DNA of 28,607 nt, taken from NCBI GenBank assembly GCA_964521525.1, contig CAZFTD010000023.1, positions 1 to 28,607 on the forward strand. The letters are read 5' to 3'. The DNA comes from CALEUX01 sp964521525. Lineage in GTDB: Bacteria > Bacteroidota > Bacteroidia > Bacteroidales > Marinilabiliaceae. Position numbers and translations under genes: made by a program. The notes beneath the pieces are model-generated. The model did no database searches and had not been told where the DNA came from. It was given only the letters and a program-made list of their open reading frames with translations. Below, piece by piece: positions 1-7,712 of the stretch. Each line of letters begins with the position of its first letter. Position 1 is the stretch's first letter.

Positions 1-96
1 CTGTCCGATTAATTTTTTTGAATTTACGTGAATGTATTTGTATATAAGGAAATCAATAGTTTTTTGTTTACCAAGGGGTCGCTTTCCGCCTCAGAG

Positions 97-200
97 AATT
101 TCCGTCAAGAAAATCAAATTAATTGACGTTAAGAAATCCGGGCTGTTTGAGCGTAGCGAGTTCCCGGATTTTAGTCAATTAATTTGATTTTTAGGAAATT
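97..200. repeat. Long nested inverted repeat (hairpin)
   Basis: Three perfect arms nest inside each other: AATTTCC 97-103 with GGAAATT 194-200; an 18-bp arm 110-127 with 174-191 (AAAATCAAATTAATTGAC and its complement); and AAATCCGGG 134-142 with CCCGGATTT 163-171. The loop at 143-162 holds TTGAGCGTAGCGAG. As RNA or extruded DNA it would be very stable. It does not end in a U-run next to a gene, so it is not a simple terminator. Confidence 0.85.
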
Positions 201-223
201 ATCTGCAGCGGCGGCATTTTTTG

Positions 224-255
224 CTTACTTTTTTTTGCTGTAGAAAAAAAGTAAG
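224..255. repeat. Inverted repeat CTTACTTTTTTT / AAAAAAAGTAAG
   Basis: A 12-bp perfect inverted repeat (224-235 with 244-255) closes an 8-nt loop TGCTGTAG. It follows the larger hairpin within the same putative element. Confidence 0.75.
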
Positions 256-527
256 AGCCCGTGCGGCTTGAGCACTTAAACGAAGAATGGATTTTTTATC
301 GGACAATAGTGAAAGAATATAACATTTTAGTCAAAAATTAAAGAAATCTTTCTCTAACGCATACGTGTTTTCTTTCATTCAATTGTCTGCTTTTATAGAA
401 AGGTAACATATTAATAATACTGCGTTGATATAATTCCCTCTGTTAACAAGTATTTTTGTTGCGTTACCGCCGTCCCGTTTTAAACTTTAGCCAGGTCTTT
501 ATTGTTTGACATTTGAAATGCCATGTT

Positions 528-1205
528 ATGAGACACCCTATTCCTGAAATTGATACTGCATTAAGAACCATTCTTAATGAAGACGGTCTGGACTCTAAAG
601 TAATACGCATGTGGTCGAAAAGAGAATTCAATGCCGGCCTTTTTTACAAAACCGGATTCGAAACTTTGCTTTTCAACAAAAATAAAGCCTTTGCTTTGGA
701 TACAGTTTTATCATCGGTGGTGTCGCTCGACGATGAAGTTTTATTGGCAGGATATGGTAAAACCCTTCAAGAACTTGAGAACAAGGCTGATGAACATGGG
801 TTGGCATTTACTTCTTTCAACTGGTTTTTAGATGGTTGGACAAACTTAAGAAACGCCATCCTCAGCAACAAAAACATTAATACGCTGGTTATTGGCATTG
901 ATGCAGATACCGATGTAAACGACATTCCGGTTGAAGAGCTGTTTGCAGTTGTAATGCTCAACAAAATTAACTTAATTGTGTATTGCGAAACCGATGTTGA
1001 AGGGCTTAACGACCAGTTTAAAAACGCCATTGATTTTATGATTGGCGAATGCGATTGTCATCCACATAGGTCATTTGTTGTGGCCCGTAGAAGCAAACTG
1101 GTTCAAACCGAAGGTATTTCGCGAAGCTTCAATCATAATTTATACACCTATTGGCAATGGTCGATGCGTAACCGCCACTCCATTATTGAACCCATGTGTG
1201 GATAA
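528..1205 (+). CDS. PhnW-like class V aminotransferase fold protein lacking PLP residues
   Basis: The 225-residue product aligns by eye along much of its length with the large PLP domain of 2-aminoethylphosphonate-pyruvate transaminase (PhnW): residues 54-85 match the helix and strand after the PLP-phosphate loop, and IDFMI...FVVARRSKL at 168-191 followed by SRSFNHNLYTYW matches the active-site lysine region and the conserved RSLSLDLYDQW stretch. At the Schiff-base lysine position there is a cysteine (near C177), the PLP-ring aspartate (VDAMS in PhnW) reads VYCET, and the GSGS-type phosphate loop is absent. It is short (PhnW is about 360 residues) and stops where the small domain should begin. 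I chose ATG 528; an in-frame TTG at 513 would add five residues. It is probably a non-catalytic pseudoenzyme or a decaying gene. The open frame over 225 codons argues for maintenance. The function is unknown. Confidence 0.7.
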   Translation: MRHPIPEIDTALRTILNEDGLDSKVIRMWSKREFNAGLFYKTGFETLLFNKNKAFALDTVLSSVVSLDDEVLLAGYGKTLQELENKADEHGLAFTSFNWFLDGWTNLRNAILSNKNINTLVIGIDADTDVNDIPVEELFAVVMLNKINLIVYCETDVEGLNDQFKNAIDFMIGECDCHPHRSFVVARRSKLVQTEGISRSFNHNLYTYWQWSMRNRHSIIEPMCG

Positions 1206-1255
1206 TGACGAATTCGTTCAATCAACAATTGACCATATTCAAAATTAAGAATTAC

Positions 1256-1292
1256 AAAAAACCAAAGGGGTTTCCTTTTGGTTTTTTCTTTT
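1256..1292 (+). terminator. Probable intrinsic terminator
   Basis: AAAAAACC (1256-1263) pairs with GGTTTTTT (1280-1287), with further pairing of AAAGG and CCTTT inside, followed by a T-rich tract. It lies about 50 bp past the stop of the PhnW-like gene and ends that transcript. Confidence 0.65.
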
Positions 1293-1457
1293 TGATTTTA
1301 TTACTGACTTTCCCTTCTTAACAAATAATTTACATGGCTGTAAGATTTAATATTCCGTTATACTTCAGTTTATAATCAGATAGCAATTCCTGTGTAACCT
1401 TGCACTAATATTTGTTTTGTATAGATATATGCGAGACGGGCAAAAATAAAGTTATAC

Positions 1458-2315
1458 ATGGAAATCTCAAGAAAACCAATTAAGCGCCAGCTTAAAGCAG
1501 TAGTTATATCTGATGTGCATCTTGGCACATACGCATGCAAGGCCAGTCAACTTGCCAGTTACCTAAAAACCATCCATCCTGAAATACTGGTTTTAAACGG
1601 CGATATTGTTGATGCCTGGCAATTCAGCCGTAACTACTTTCCGGCTCCCCACATGAAACTGGTGCGTCAGTTCATAAAAATGATGGAAGAAGGAACCCAA
1701 ATATTTTATGTTGCCGGCAATCACGATGAAGTATTCCGACGGTTTGCGGGAATCACACTTGGTTCATTCAGCATTGTAAATAAAGTAGTTCTAACCCTTG
1801 ATGGACAAAAAACGTGGATTTTTCATGGTGATGTTTTCGATGGCGTAATGCACCGTGTTAAATGGCTTGCAAAGTTAGGGGCATACGGATATGGCATACT
1901 CACCATTATGAATAAAATGGCCGATGCTTTTATGGGCTGGTTTGGAAAACGACGAACCAGTCTGTCGAAAAAAGTTCGTCAACGCATCGAAGGAAGTAAA
2001 AGAGCCATTTCAACCTTTGAGCAAACCGTTGCGGAACTGGCAGCACGAAAAGGTTATAAATATGCCATCTGCGGACACATTCACCGTCCCGAGAAAAAAG
2101 AAATTAAAACAGCAAAAGGAACTGTAACATACCTGAATTCGGGCGATTGGGTTGAAAATTTCACAGCGCTGGAGTACGCCAACAATGATTGGTCGCTAAA
2201 ATTCTGGGACCCCGTAATCGATAAAATTGTTGATGAATCGCCTGCTGAGGAATATTTCTCCAAACCATCGAAGGCTCTGTTTATGAAAGTTTATAAAGAA
2301 GTGATTGGAAGTTGA
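1458..2315 (+). CDS. LpxH-type UDP-2,3-diacylglucosamine diphosphatase family metallophosphoesterase
   Basis: This 285-residue calcineurin-like phosphoesterase has all the metal-binding motifs in order: SDVHLG (D19, H21), NGDIVD (D49, D52), AGNHDE (N88, H89, D90), a histidine in FHGD (H123) and GHIH (H207, H209). The insert after HGD, with basic and amphipathic stretches, is typical of the LpxH/YbbF-like group, which cleaves UDP-2,3-diacylglucosamine to lipid X in lipid A synthesis at the inner membrane face. The protein is longer than E. coli LpxH (about 240 residues) and belongs to a Bacteroidota subgroup whose exact substrate is less certain. The next gene, 56 bp downstream on the same strand, is a glycosyltransferase, which fits an envelope role. 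ATG 1458 is the natural start. Confidence 0.8.
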   Translation: MEISRKPIKRQLKAVVISDVHLGTYACKASQLASYLKTIHPEILVLNGDIVDAWQFSRNYFPAPHMKLVRQFIKMMEEGTQIFYVAGNHDEVFRRFAGITLGSFSIVNKVVLTLDGQKTWIFHGDVFDGVMHRVKWLAKLGAYGYGILTIMNKMADAFMGWFGKRRTSLSKKVRQRIEGSKRAISTFEQTVAELAARKGYKYAICGHIHRPEKKEIKTAKGTVTYLNSGDWVENFTALEYANNDWSLKFWDPVIDKIVDESPAEEYFSKPSKALFMKVYKEVIGS

Positions 2316-2371
2316 AGTTGCCGTAATAATACGGAGAGAAAGGTTTTAACGTGAAATTAAATTGTTAGAAA

Positions 2372-3412
2372 ATGAAAGTTTTATATGCCATACAGGGAAC
2401 CGGGAATGGCCATGTGGCCAGGGCCCAGGAAGTGGTTCCCATTTTGATGCAATATGCCGACGTTGATTTGCTTTTAAGTGGAACCCAATGTGACTTAACT
2501 CTTCCCTGGCCGGTTAAATACAGGTTAAAAGGGATGGGCTTTGTGTTTGGGAAAAAAGGAGGTGTTGATATTAGAAAAACCTTTACGTCTAATTCAACGG
2601 CCACGTTTTTTCGGGAAGTGAAAAATTTGCCGGTTAAAGATTATGATCTGGTAATTTCTGATTTTGAGCCGGTATCGGCCTGGGCATGTAAATTGCGAGG
2701 CAAAAAATGCATCGGCATAAGCCACCAATCGGCCATTTTGCATCGCCATGCACCACGACCCGAAAATACAGACCTGTTGGGACAAGCCATTTTAAAATAT
2801 TACGCGCCTGTAAGCCAGTCGTTTGGTTTTCACTTTAAAGAATTGGGAGCAACAGTATCTACTCCTGTTATCCGACGCGATGTTCGCAGGGCTATCCCTC
2901 AGAATAAAGGCCATTATACAGTTTATCTTCCAGCTTATGAAGACCTAAGAATAATTTCCTTTCTTTCCAATTTTCCGGAAATAAAATGGGAGGTATTTTC
3001 GAAACACTCCAGGCACCCCTATTCGTTTCAAAACATTAACTTTCAGCCGGTAAACCAAGCTGCTTTTACTCAAAGCATGATTGATGCCGAAGGCGTATTC
3101 TGCAATGCCGGCTTTGAAACGCCCGCCGAAGCATTGTTTCTGAAAAAGAAACTTTTGGTAATCCCCATGAAAGGTCAGTACGAACAACAGTGTAATGCTG
3201 CAATGCTTAAATCGATGGGGGTCCCTGTTCTTAATAAACTGAACAATGATGGCATAGCCACATTTCAATCGTGGCTTAACGCCAAGCAAACCGTTCAGGT
3301 GGCCTACCACGATAAAACCCAGCGTATTATTGAACGTGTGCTGGAAGAAGCCGGTAACTGGAACATCGAATACTTCCCGGTAGAAGGTGCCATGCTTATG
3401 CCGGCACGTTAA
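2372..3412 (+). CDS. GT-B (GT28/MurG-like) glycosyltransferase
   Basis: The 346-residue protein starts with a Rossmann strand and glycine loop (MKVLYAIQGTGNGHVARA, with GTGNGH at 9-14), as in glycosyltransferase family 28/MurG and the related Glyco_trans_1_3 family. The C-terminal half has the donor-nucleotide region CNAGFETPAEAL followed by the segment VIPMKGQYEQQCNA, which corresponds to the GT28 pattern in which a Glu-Gln binds the sugar nucleotide. There are no membrane segments, so a cytoplasmic or peripheral enzyme is likely. It probably shares a transcript with the upstream LpxH-type gene. Donor and acceptor are unknown; a glycolipid or envelope glycan is a reasonable inference. Its stop codon overlaps the stop of the convergent mgtE. 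Confidence 0.75.
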   Translation: MKVLYAIQGTGNGHVARAQEVVPILMQYADVDLLLSGTQCDLTLPWPVKYRLKGMGFVFGKKGGVDIRKTFTSNSTATFFREVKNLPVKDYDLVISDFEPVSAWACKLRGKKCIGISHQSAILHRHAPRPENTDLLGQAILKYYAPVSQSFGFHFKELGATVSTPVIRRDVRRAIPQNKGHYTVYLPAYEDLRIISFLSNFPEIKWEVFSKHSRHPYSFQNINFQPVNQAAFTQSMIDAEGVFCNAGFETPAEALFLKKKLLVIPMKGQYEQQCNAAMLKSMGVPVLNKLNNDGIATFQSWLNAKQTVQVAYHDKTQRIIERVLEEAGNWNIEYFPVEGAMLMPAR

Positions 3413-4776
3413 ACATTAAAAACTGTAAAGAAATAAGCGCCCAGAGTCAGATAAACGAACATACCTGATATATCGTTGAGGGTTGTAATAAAAGGCCCTG
3501 TTGCCACGGCCGGGTCAATATTTATGCGGTCGAGGAGTAACGGTAAAAAAGTTCCGAACAAAGAAGCAAAAACCACCACCGAAAACATAGCTGCGGCCAC
3601 AGTTAGGGTAAGCGCCTGACTGGAACCAATGGCATAGTTGTACACAAAAACCAATATCGATAAAGCACTTGCGTTGAGCAGGGCCACAGAAAGCTCTTTT
3701 ATCAGTTTTCTGAAATTTGAATCGAGTCCAACACCCCCGCTGGCCAACGATTGTACCATAATAGCCGACGACTGGATACCAACATTTCCGCCCATAGCCC
3801 CAATCAAAGGCATAAAGAAAGCCATTTGCGGATACATGGCTATGTTCCCCTCGAATCCGCCAATTACACGTGAGCCAAATAAACCACCAACCAATCCGAT
3901 AAACAACCAGGGAATGCGGGCTCGTGTAAGTCGCCAAACACTGTCGGAAGCTTCAACGTCATCGGTAATACCCGATGCCAGCTGATAATCCTTCTCAGCC
4001 TCTTCGCGCATAACGTCTAAAACATCATCGATGGTAATACGGCCAACCAGTCTTCCAATGCCATCCACAACCGGCAGAACTACAAGGTCGTACTTTTCCA
4101 TGATGTTGATAACCTCTTCCGAAGGCTCATCTACCTTAACAGAAATAACATCAGGGTGATAAATATCTTTTACCAGTGTATCGGTTGAACTGAGTAACAT
4201 TTTTTTCAGCGAGAGGGTGCCTTTTAAAATGCCATCGTTATCTACCACATAAACATAGTAAACCTCGTCAACTTCTTCGGCCTGGCGACGCATGCTACGC
4301 AAACAGGTAATAATGTTCCACGATTCTTTAACCTTGATAAGCTCTTTGGCCATCAACCCCCCGGCAGTGTTCTCATCATAATTCAGCAGGTCAACAATAT
4401 CGCCGGCCATGCTGATATCTTCCATGTGCGACAGAATCTCCTGCTGACGCTCTTGATCCAGTTCGGAGATAACATCGGCCGCATCATCAGAATCCATCCT
4501 GTTGATGAACCGTTTGGCAATCACCTCACTTGGCAAAGCTTTAAGAAACCTTGTACGGTCGCTTTCTTCCAGCTCAATGAGTACATCAGCAGCCGTATCA
4601 TCATCAAGAAGAAAATAGAGATACTTGGCTTCGTCAAGACTTAGTTCTTCATAAATCTCGGCAATATCGGCAGGGTGTAATTCTTCCAATAACCCTGTTA
4701 AAGCAGTTTCATCCTTTTGTTCAATGAGAACTTTGAGTTGCTCAACATATTCTCTGGTTAGTTCGAAATTTGCCAT
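3409..4776 (-). CDS. mgtE: Magnesium transporter MgtE
   Basis: This 455-residue protein has the full MgtE layout: an N-terminal superhelical domain (about 1-130, with repeated LHPADIAEIYEEL and VLIELEESDR type motifs), a CBS-domain pair (about 135-255) that senses cytosolic Mg2+, a linking helix, and five transmembrane helices (about 285-455). The pore region shows GAMGGNVGIQSSAIMVQSLA, matching the conserved GGNxGxQ motif. The family forms dimeric Mg2+ channels of the inner membrane gated by Mg2+ binding to the N and CBS domains. The gene lies 31 bp downstream of rsmA on the same strand and is probably cotranscribed with it. Length is normal for the family. Confidence 0.95.
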   Translation of the reverse strand: MANFELTREYVEQLKVLIEQKDETALTGLLEELHPADIAEIYEELSLDEAKYLYFLLDDDTAADVLIELEESDRTRFLKALPSEVIAKRFINRMDSDDAADVISELDQERQQEILSHMEDISMAGDIVDLLNYDENTAGGLMAKELIKVKESWNIITCLRSMRRQAEEVDEVYYVYVVDNDGILKGTLSLKKMLLSSTDTLVKDIYHPDVISVKVDEPSEEVINIMEKYDLVVLPVVDGIGRLVGRITIDDVLDVMREEAEKDYQLASGITDDVEASDSVWRLTRARIPWLFIGLVGGLFGSRVIGGFEGNIAMYPQMAFFMPLIGAMGGNVGIQSSAIMVQSLASGGVGLDSNFRKLIKELSVALLNASALSILVFVYNYAIGSSQALTLTVAAAMFSVVVFASLFGTFLPLLLDRINIDPAVATGPFITTLNDISGMFVYLTLGAYFFTVFNV

Positions 4777-4807
4777 AGCCGGATTGTTTAACTGTTATAC
4801 AAAGGGT

Positions 4808-5590
4808 TCACTCACACAGTGGGTGAGCCTGAATAAGACTGGTTAACTCGTGAAAATCGCTTACCGAAAGCTGCTCGGGGCGTAAATTAAAAACAGGCAG
4901 GTGTTTTACCACCGCATGATTAAACTGAAATTTGCTTAGGCTGTTCCTTAGCGTTTTTCGGCGTTGATTAAATGCCGCTTTTACCACCTTCAGAAATAAC
5001 TTTTCATCGCATGGCAGTTGGGTTACCTCATTACGTGTTAACCGAACAACTCCCGATTTAACCTTTGGAGGAGGCGTAAACACATGCTCATCAACCGTAA
5101 AAAGATACTCAACAGTAAAAAACGACTGAAGCAGCACACTCAATATGCCATATTCTTTTGAACCGGGGCCGGCAGCTATTCGCCGGCCCACTTCGCGTTG
5201 CACCATTCCCACCAACGATTTTACCAGATGCCGGTTATCGTAAGCCTTAAAAAAAATCTGGCTTGAAATGTTATAAGGGTAATTACCAATAATGGAAAAG
5301 GGGCCATTGAATAGCGACTCCAGGTTTAGTTTCAGGAAATCTTCTTCAATTAATTTTTCTTTAAGCTGAGGGTAATGATTGTTGAGGTATTCAACCGATT
5401 CGGCGTCAATTTCAACCAGATGTAGGTTAATTTCGGTGCGTTCAAGAAGAAAGCGTGTAAGAACTCCCATCCCCGGTCCAACTTCAATTACATTGACCGG
5501 AGGGGTTTGCAGACTATCTACGATGCGTTTGGCAATGCCAAGATCGTTGAGGAAGTGTTGCCCCAGATATTTCTTTGCTCTTACTCTCAT
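4808..5590 (-). CDS. rsmA: 16S rRNA dimethyladenosine transferase RsmA/KsgA
   Basis: The protein dimethylates the two adjacent adenosines of the 3'-terminal helix of 16S rRNA, using SAM. Seen are the N-terminal signature RAKKYLGQHFL, SAM motif I VIEVGPGMG (34-42), the acidic end of strand 2 (VEID, 59-62) and the catalytic NYPYNIS (103-109, NLPYNIS in most members). The C-terminal domain has FNQRRKTLRNSL. I place the start at ATG 5590 (260 residues; ATG 5596 is also possible). The frame remains open up to a GTG at 5680, but a -7 box TACCTTTG sits at 5687-5680, so a transcript from it could not contain that GTG as a usable start. mgtE follows after 31 bp. Confidence 0.93.
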   Translation of the reverse strand: MRVRAKKYLGQHFLNDLGIAKRIVDSLQTPPVNVIEVGPGMGVLTRFLLERTEINLHLVEIDAESVEYLNNHYPQLKEKLIEEDFLKLNLESLFNGPFSIIGNYPYNISSQIFFKAYDNRHLVKSLVGMVQREVGRRIAAGPGSKEYGILSVLLQSFFTVEYLFTVDEHVFTPPPKVKSGVVRLTRNEVTQLPCDEKLFLKVVKAAFNQRRKTLRNSLSKFQFNHAVVKHLPVFNLRPEQLSVSDFHELTSLIQAHPLCE

Positions 5591-5679
5591 ACTCATCCAT
5601 GGCTTCCTGAATTTCCTTACTAATTTTTTCTTTTGTGAGTAAACAATACATTTTGTAACATTGCACCTGTTTGGCGGCA

Positions 5680-5687
5680 CAAAGGTA
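5680..5687 (-). promoter_or_regulatory. Bacteroidota -7 box (TACCTTTG) for rsmA-mgtE
   Basis: On the minus strand TACCTTTG matches the consensus TAnnTTTG recognised by the primary sigma factor of Bacteroidota. The upstream -33 region is a weak GTTTA about 19 nt away. It lies about 90 nt upstream of the chosen rsmA start. Confidence 0.6.
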
Positions 5688-5746
5688 CGACTATTTATTT
5701 AAACATACCTTCGCCATTTTCTTTAAATGCTATAAAATTATTTGTT

Positions 5747-6727
5747 TTGAAAACCAAATGGATTAAATCGCTCAGGTTTTTATTATTTTTTGGTGCCGGA
5801 GTAGGTATACTATGGTGGCTTTACCGCGACCAGGACTGGAATCAACTCCTGAATGCCATCAAAAAGGATGTTCATTTTGGGTGGATATTTTTATCGTTGC
5901 TTATAGGTATTTTGAGCCATGTAAGTCGAACTATACGTTGGCAAATACTGGTTGAACCCATGGGGAAACGCCCTTCATTTACCAATACTTTTTTGGCAGT
6001 GATGATAGGGTACCTGGCAAATCTGGCCATTCCACGCATGGGAGAAGTATCGAGATGTGCTGTTTTAAGCCGCCACGAAAAAATTAGTTTTACAGGTTTG
6101 GTGGGAACGGTGGTGGCCGAAAGGGTGCTCGATATTGTTTCGTTGTTATTATCGTTGCTGCTGGTTGTTGTATTTCAGTTTAATATGATTTCGGCATTTG
6201 TAACCGATACTATGGACCTGAGCCGTTTTAAGCAATCGTTTGCCACCCCAACTCCCTATGTTATTCTTTTCTTTATTGCCGCCAGCATTTGGTTATTCAG
6301 GCGGAAATTAAAAAGCAGCAAAATATTTTACAAGGTTCAGGGATTGTGGGCCAAATTTAAGGAAGGCTTTATGTCGTTCAGAAAAATTAAGAACCCGGGA
6401 TGGTTTATTTTCCATTCTGTTACCATCTTTCTGTTTTATTTTCTGATGATGTATGTATGCTTTTTTGCTTTCCCGTATACAAGTCAACTGACTCTACTGG
6501 CGGGATTGTCGGTATTCGTGTTTGGCACCTTGGGTATGTTAGCTCCGGTACAAGGCGGCATCGGGCCTTGGCATTTTATGGTAATAACAGCCCTAAAGGC
6601 CTATGGCATTCCTGCACCCGAAGCAGGAATATTTGCATTGATTGTACACGGTGCTTTAAATGCAATGATAGTGGTAGCAGGTTTTTTATCCATTATCGCC
6701 CTTCCTTTTCTGAATAAAACCAAGTAA
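5747..6727 (+). CDS. UPF0104/lysylphosphatidylglycerol synthase TM-domain protein (flippase-like), first copy
   Basis: A 326-residue integral membrane protein with about eight hydrophobic helices and the family signatures LAVMIGYLANLAIPRMGEV, with ERVLDIVSL further on, and GMLAPVQGGIGPWHF near the C-terminus. These match PF03706 (LPG_synthase_TM, formerly UPF0104), the membrane part of MprF, which includes lipid flippases. The soluble lysyltransferase domain of MprF is absent, so a lipid translocation or related envelope role is only inferred. The start is a TTG (5747): the nearby ATG at 5758 is out of frame and no in-frame ATG precedes the first membrane helix. Its stop is immediately followed by the GTG start of a second member of the same family, so the two are translationally coupled. 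Confidence 0.8.
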   Translation: MKTKWIKSLRFLLFFGAGVGILWWLYRDQDWNQLLNAIKKDVHFGWIFLSLLIGILSHVSRTIRWQILVEPMGKRPSFTNTFLAVMIGYLANLAIPRMGEVSRCAVLSRHEKISFTGLVGTVVAERVLDIVSLLLSLLLVVVFQFNMISAFVTDTMDLSRFKQSFATPTPYVILFFIAASIWLFRRKLKSSKIFYKVQGLWAKFKEGFMSFRKIKNPGWFIFHSVTIFLFYFLMMYVCFFAFPYTSQLTLLAGLSVFVFGTLGMLAPVQGGIGPWHFMVITALKAYGIPAPEAGIFALIVHGALNAMIVVAGFLSIIALPFLNKTK

Positions 6728-7687
6728 GTGAAGCACTCATCCGGAAAATATTACTCAATTGTAATCCAGATAGTAATCTCGGTTTTGGCGCTCATTTATG
6801 TGGTTTATAAGGTTATGCTTTTCTCTAACTGGTCGTTATTCTTCACCTGGTTATTGGCCGCCAAATGGAGTTTTATTTTTATGTTGTTGTTTCAATTGGC
6901 ATTATCGTTTATCAATCTTTCCATCGAAACCAAAAAGTGGCAGGTACTGACATCTGTTTTAAAAAAAACAACATTTAAAACAGCTTTTTTACAAATTATA
7001 AGAGGAGTTCAACTGGGGATGCTTACCCCTGCACGTGCCGGGGAGCCGATTGGGAAAGCCCTGCTTTTTAATAAAGGATACCGAACGCAGGCTTTATTTC
7101 TATCGGCAGCCGGCAGTATTATGCAAAACATTGTTATTATTCTGGCAGGAGTTCTGTCAATATTGATTCTTTCTTACCATGGGATTATCGATGCTGCTTT
7201 TGTAAAATCTATTCAGCAAAGTACTCTTCGATACGGGTTTTTATTCCCTCTTGTTGGTTTATTGATAATAATTGGGTTCTATCTGGTTCTAAGGCATTTC
7301 TGGACCAATGCCATATACAGAAGAATTAGTTTGCATATTCAGATTTACAAAAAAATAGATTGGGCTATTCTTGTCAATGCGTTTATATATACCGTTTTAA
7401 GGTTCGTTGTTTTTTCCTTTCAGTTATGGCTGATTCTGAATTTCTTTGAAGTATTGGATTCCCGGATTTTAATTTGGTTGGTACCGCTTTACTTTTTAAT
7501 AATCACATTTATTCCAAGTATTGCTTTAGCCGATTTAGGCATCCGCAGTTCCATTGCTTTATTTGTTTTTGGTTTGGCCACCAGTAACACCGGGGCCATT
7601 ATAACATCGGTTTTTATTATCTGGTTATTCAATTTAGCCATCCCTTCCCTGTTAGGCTTTTTCCTTTTGAAGCGTAAAAATAATTAG
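6728..7687 (+). CDS. UPF0104/lysylphosphatidylglycerol synthase TM-domain protein (flippase-like), second copy
   Basis: A 319-residue membrane protein of the same PF03706-like family as the preceding gene. It shows a helix-rich profile, QLGMLTPARAGEPIGKALLF where the first copy has YLANLAIPRMGEVSRCAVL, and a C-terminal helix pair ending in basic residues. The two copies are strongly diverged from each other, pointing to an old duplication or independent subfamilies rather than a recent tandem copy. The GTG start at 6728 directly abuts the TAA of the upstream gene. No soluble domain is present. A heterodimer or two related lipid or glycolipid flippase functions are possible, but that is inference. 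Confidence 0.75.
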   Translation: MKHSSGKYYSIVIQIVISVLALIYVVYKVMLFSNWSLFFTWLLAAKWSFIFMLLFQLALSFINLSIETKKWQVLTSVLKKTTFKTAFLQIIRGVQLGMLTPARAGEPIGKALLFNKGYRTQALFLSAAGSIMQNIVIILAGVLSILILSYHGIIDAAFVKSIQQSTLRYGFLFPLVGLLIIIGFYLVLRHFWTNAIYRRISLHIQIYKKIDWAILVNAFIYTVLRFVVFSFQLWLILNFFEVLDSRILIWLVPLYFLIITFIPSIALADLGIRSSIALFVFGLATSNTGAIITSVFIIWLFNLAIPSLLGFFLLKRKNN

Positions 7688-7704
7688 TTATTAAAACAAA
7701 TTCC

Positions 7705-7712
7705 TATATTTG
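7705..7712 (+). promoter_or_regulatory. Bacteroidota -7 box (TATATTTG)
   Basis: TATATTTG is an exact TAnnTTTG match, just after the stop of the second flippase-like gene. It would drive the bifunctional-nuclease gene with an unusually long leader of about 190 nt. The -33 element is poor. Confidence 0.45.

Larger units (their letters stand above)
2..305. repeat. Palindromic repeat element, possible MITE-like remnant
   Basis: The ends TGTCCGAT (2-9) and ATCGGACA (298-305) are perfect 8-bp inverted repeats, and both are followed inward by an A/T-rich run, as in terminal inverted repeats of small transposable elements. Inside are two large hairpins: a nested one at 97-200 and a 12-bp T-tract/A-tract stem at 224-255. 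No transposase is present, and the left flank lies outside the window, so a target-site duplication cannot be tested. It could equally be a non-mobile intergenic repeat. I infer a non-autonomous mobile element with moderate to low confidence. Confidence 0.4.
1..512. other. Gene-free left edge with palindromic repeat
   Basis: No convincing coding sequence lies here. The left part (about 2-305) is a repeat-like element with nested inverted repeats, described separately. The rest (306-512) is AT-rich and presumably carries the promoter and leader of the gene at 528, but I see no exact TAnnTTTG box at a suitable place. Confidence 0.6.

Noticed and set aside
1..512. CRISPR array at the left edge
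   Set aside because: The repeats are inverted and nested, not regularly spaced direct repeats.
767..1030. 87-codon minus-strand open frame opposite the PhnW-like gene
   Set aside because: It lies entirely inside a recognisable plus-strand gene and has no family features.
4426..4644. Plus-strand open frame inside mgtE
   Set aside because: Antisense shadow of the well-supported mgtE coding sequence.
4810..4830. Small inverted repeat CTCAC...GTGAG near the end of rsmA
   Set aside because: It lies within the coding end of rsmA with no U-run, and mgtE follows after 31 bp, so termination is unlikely.
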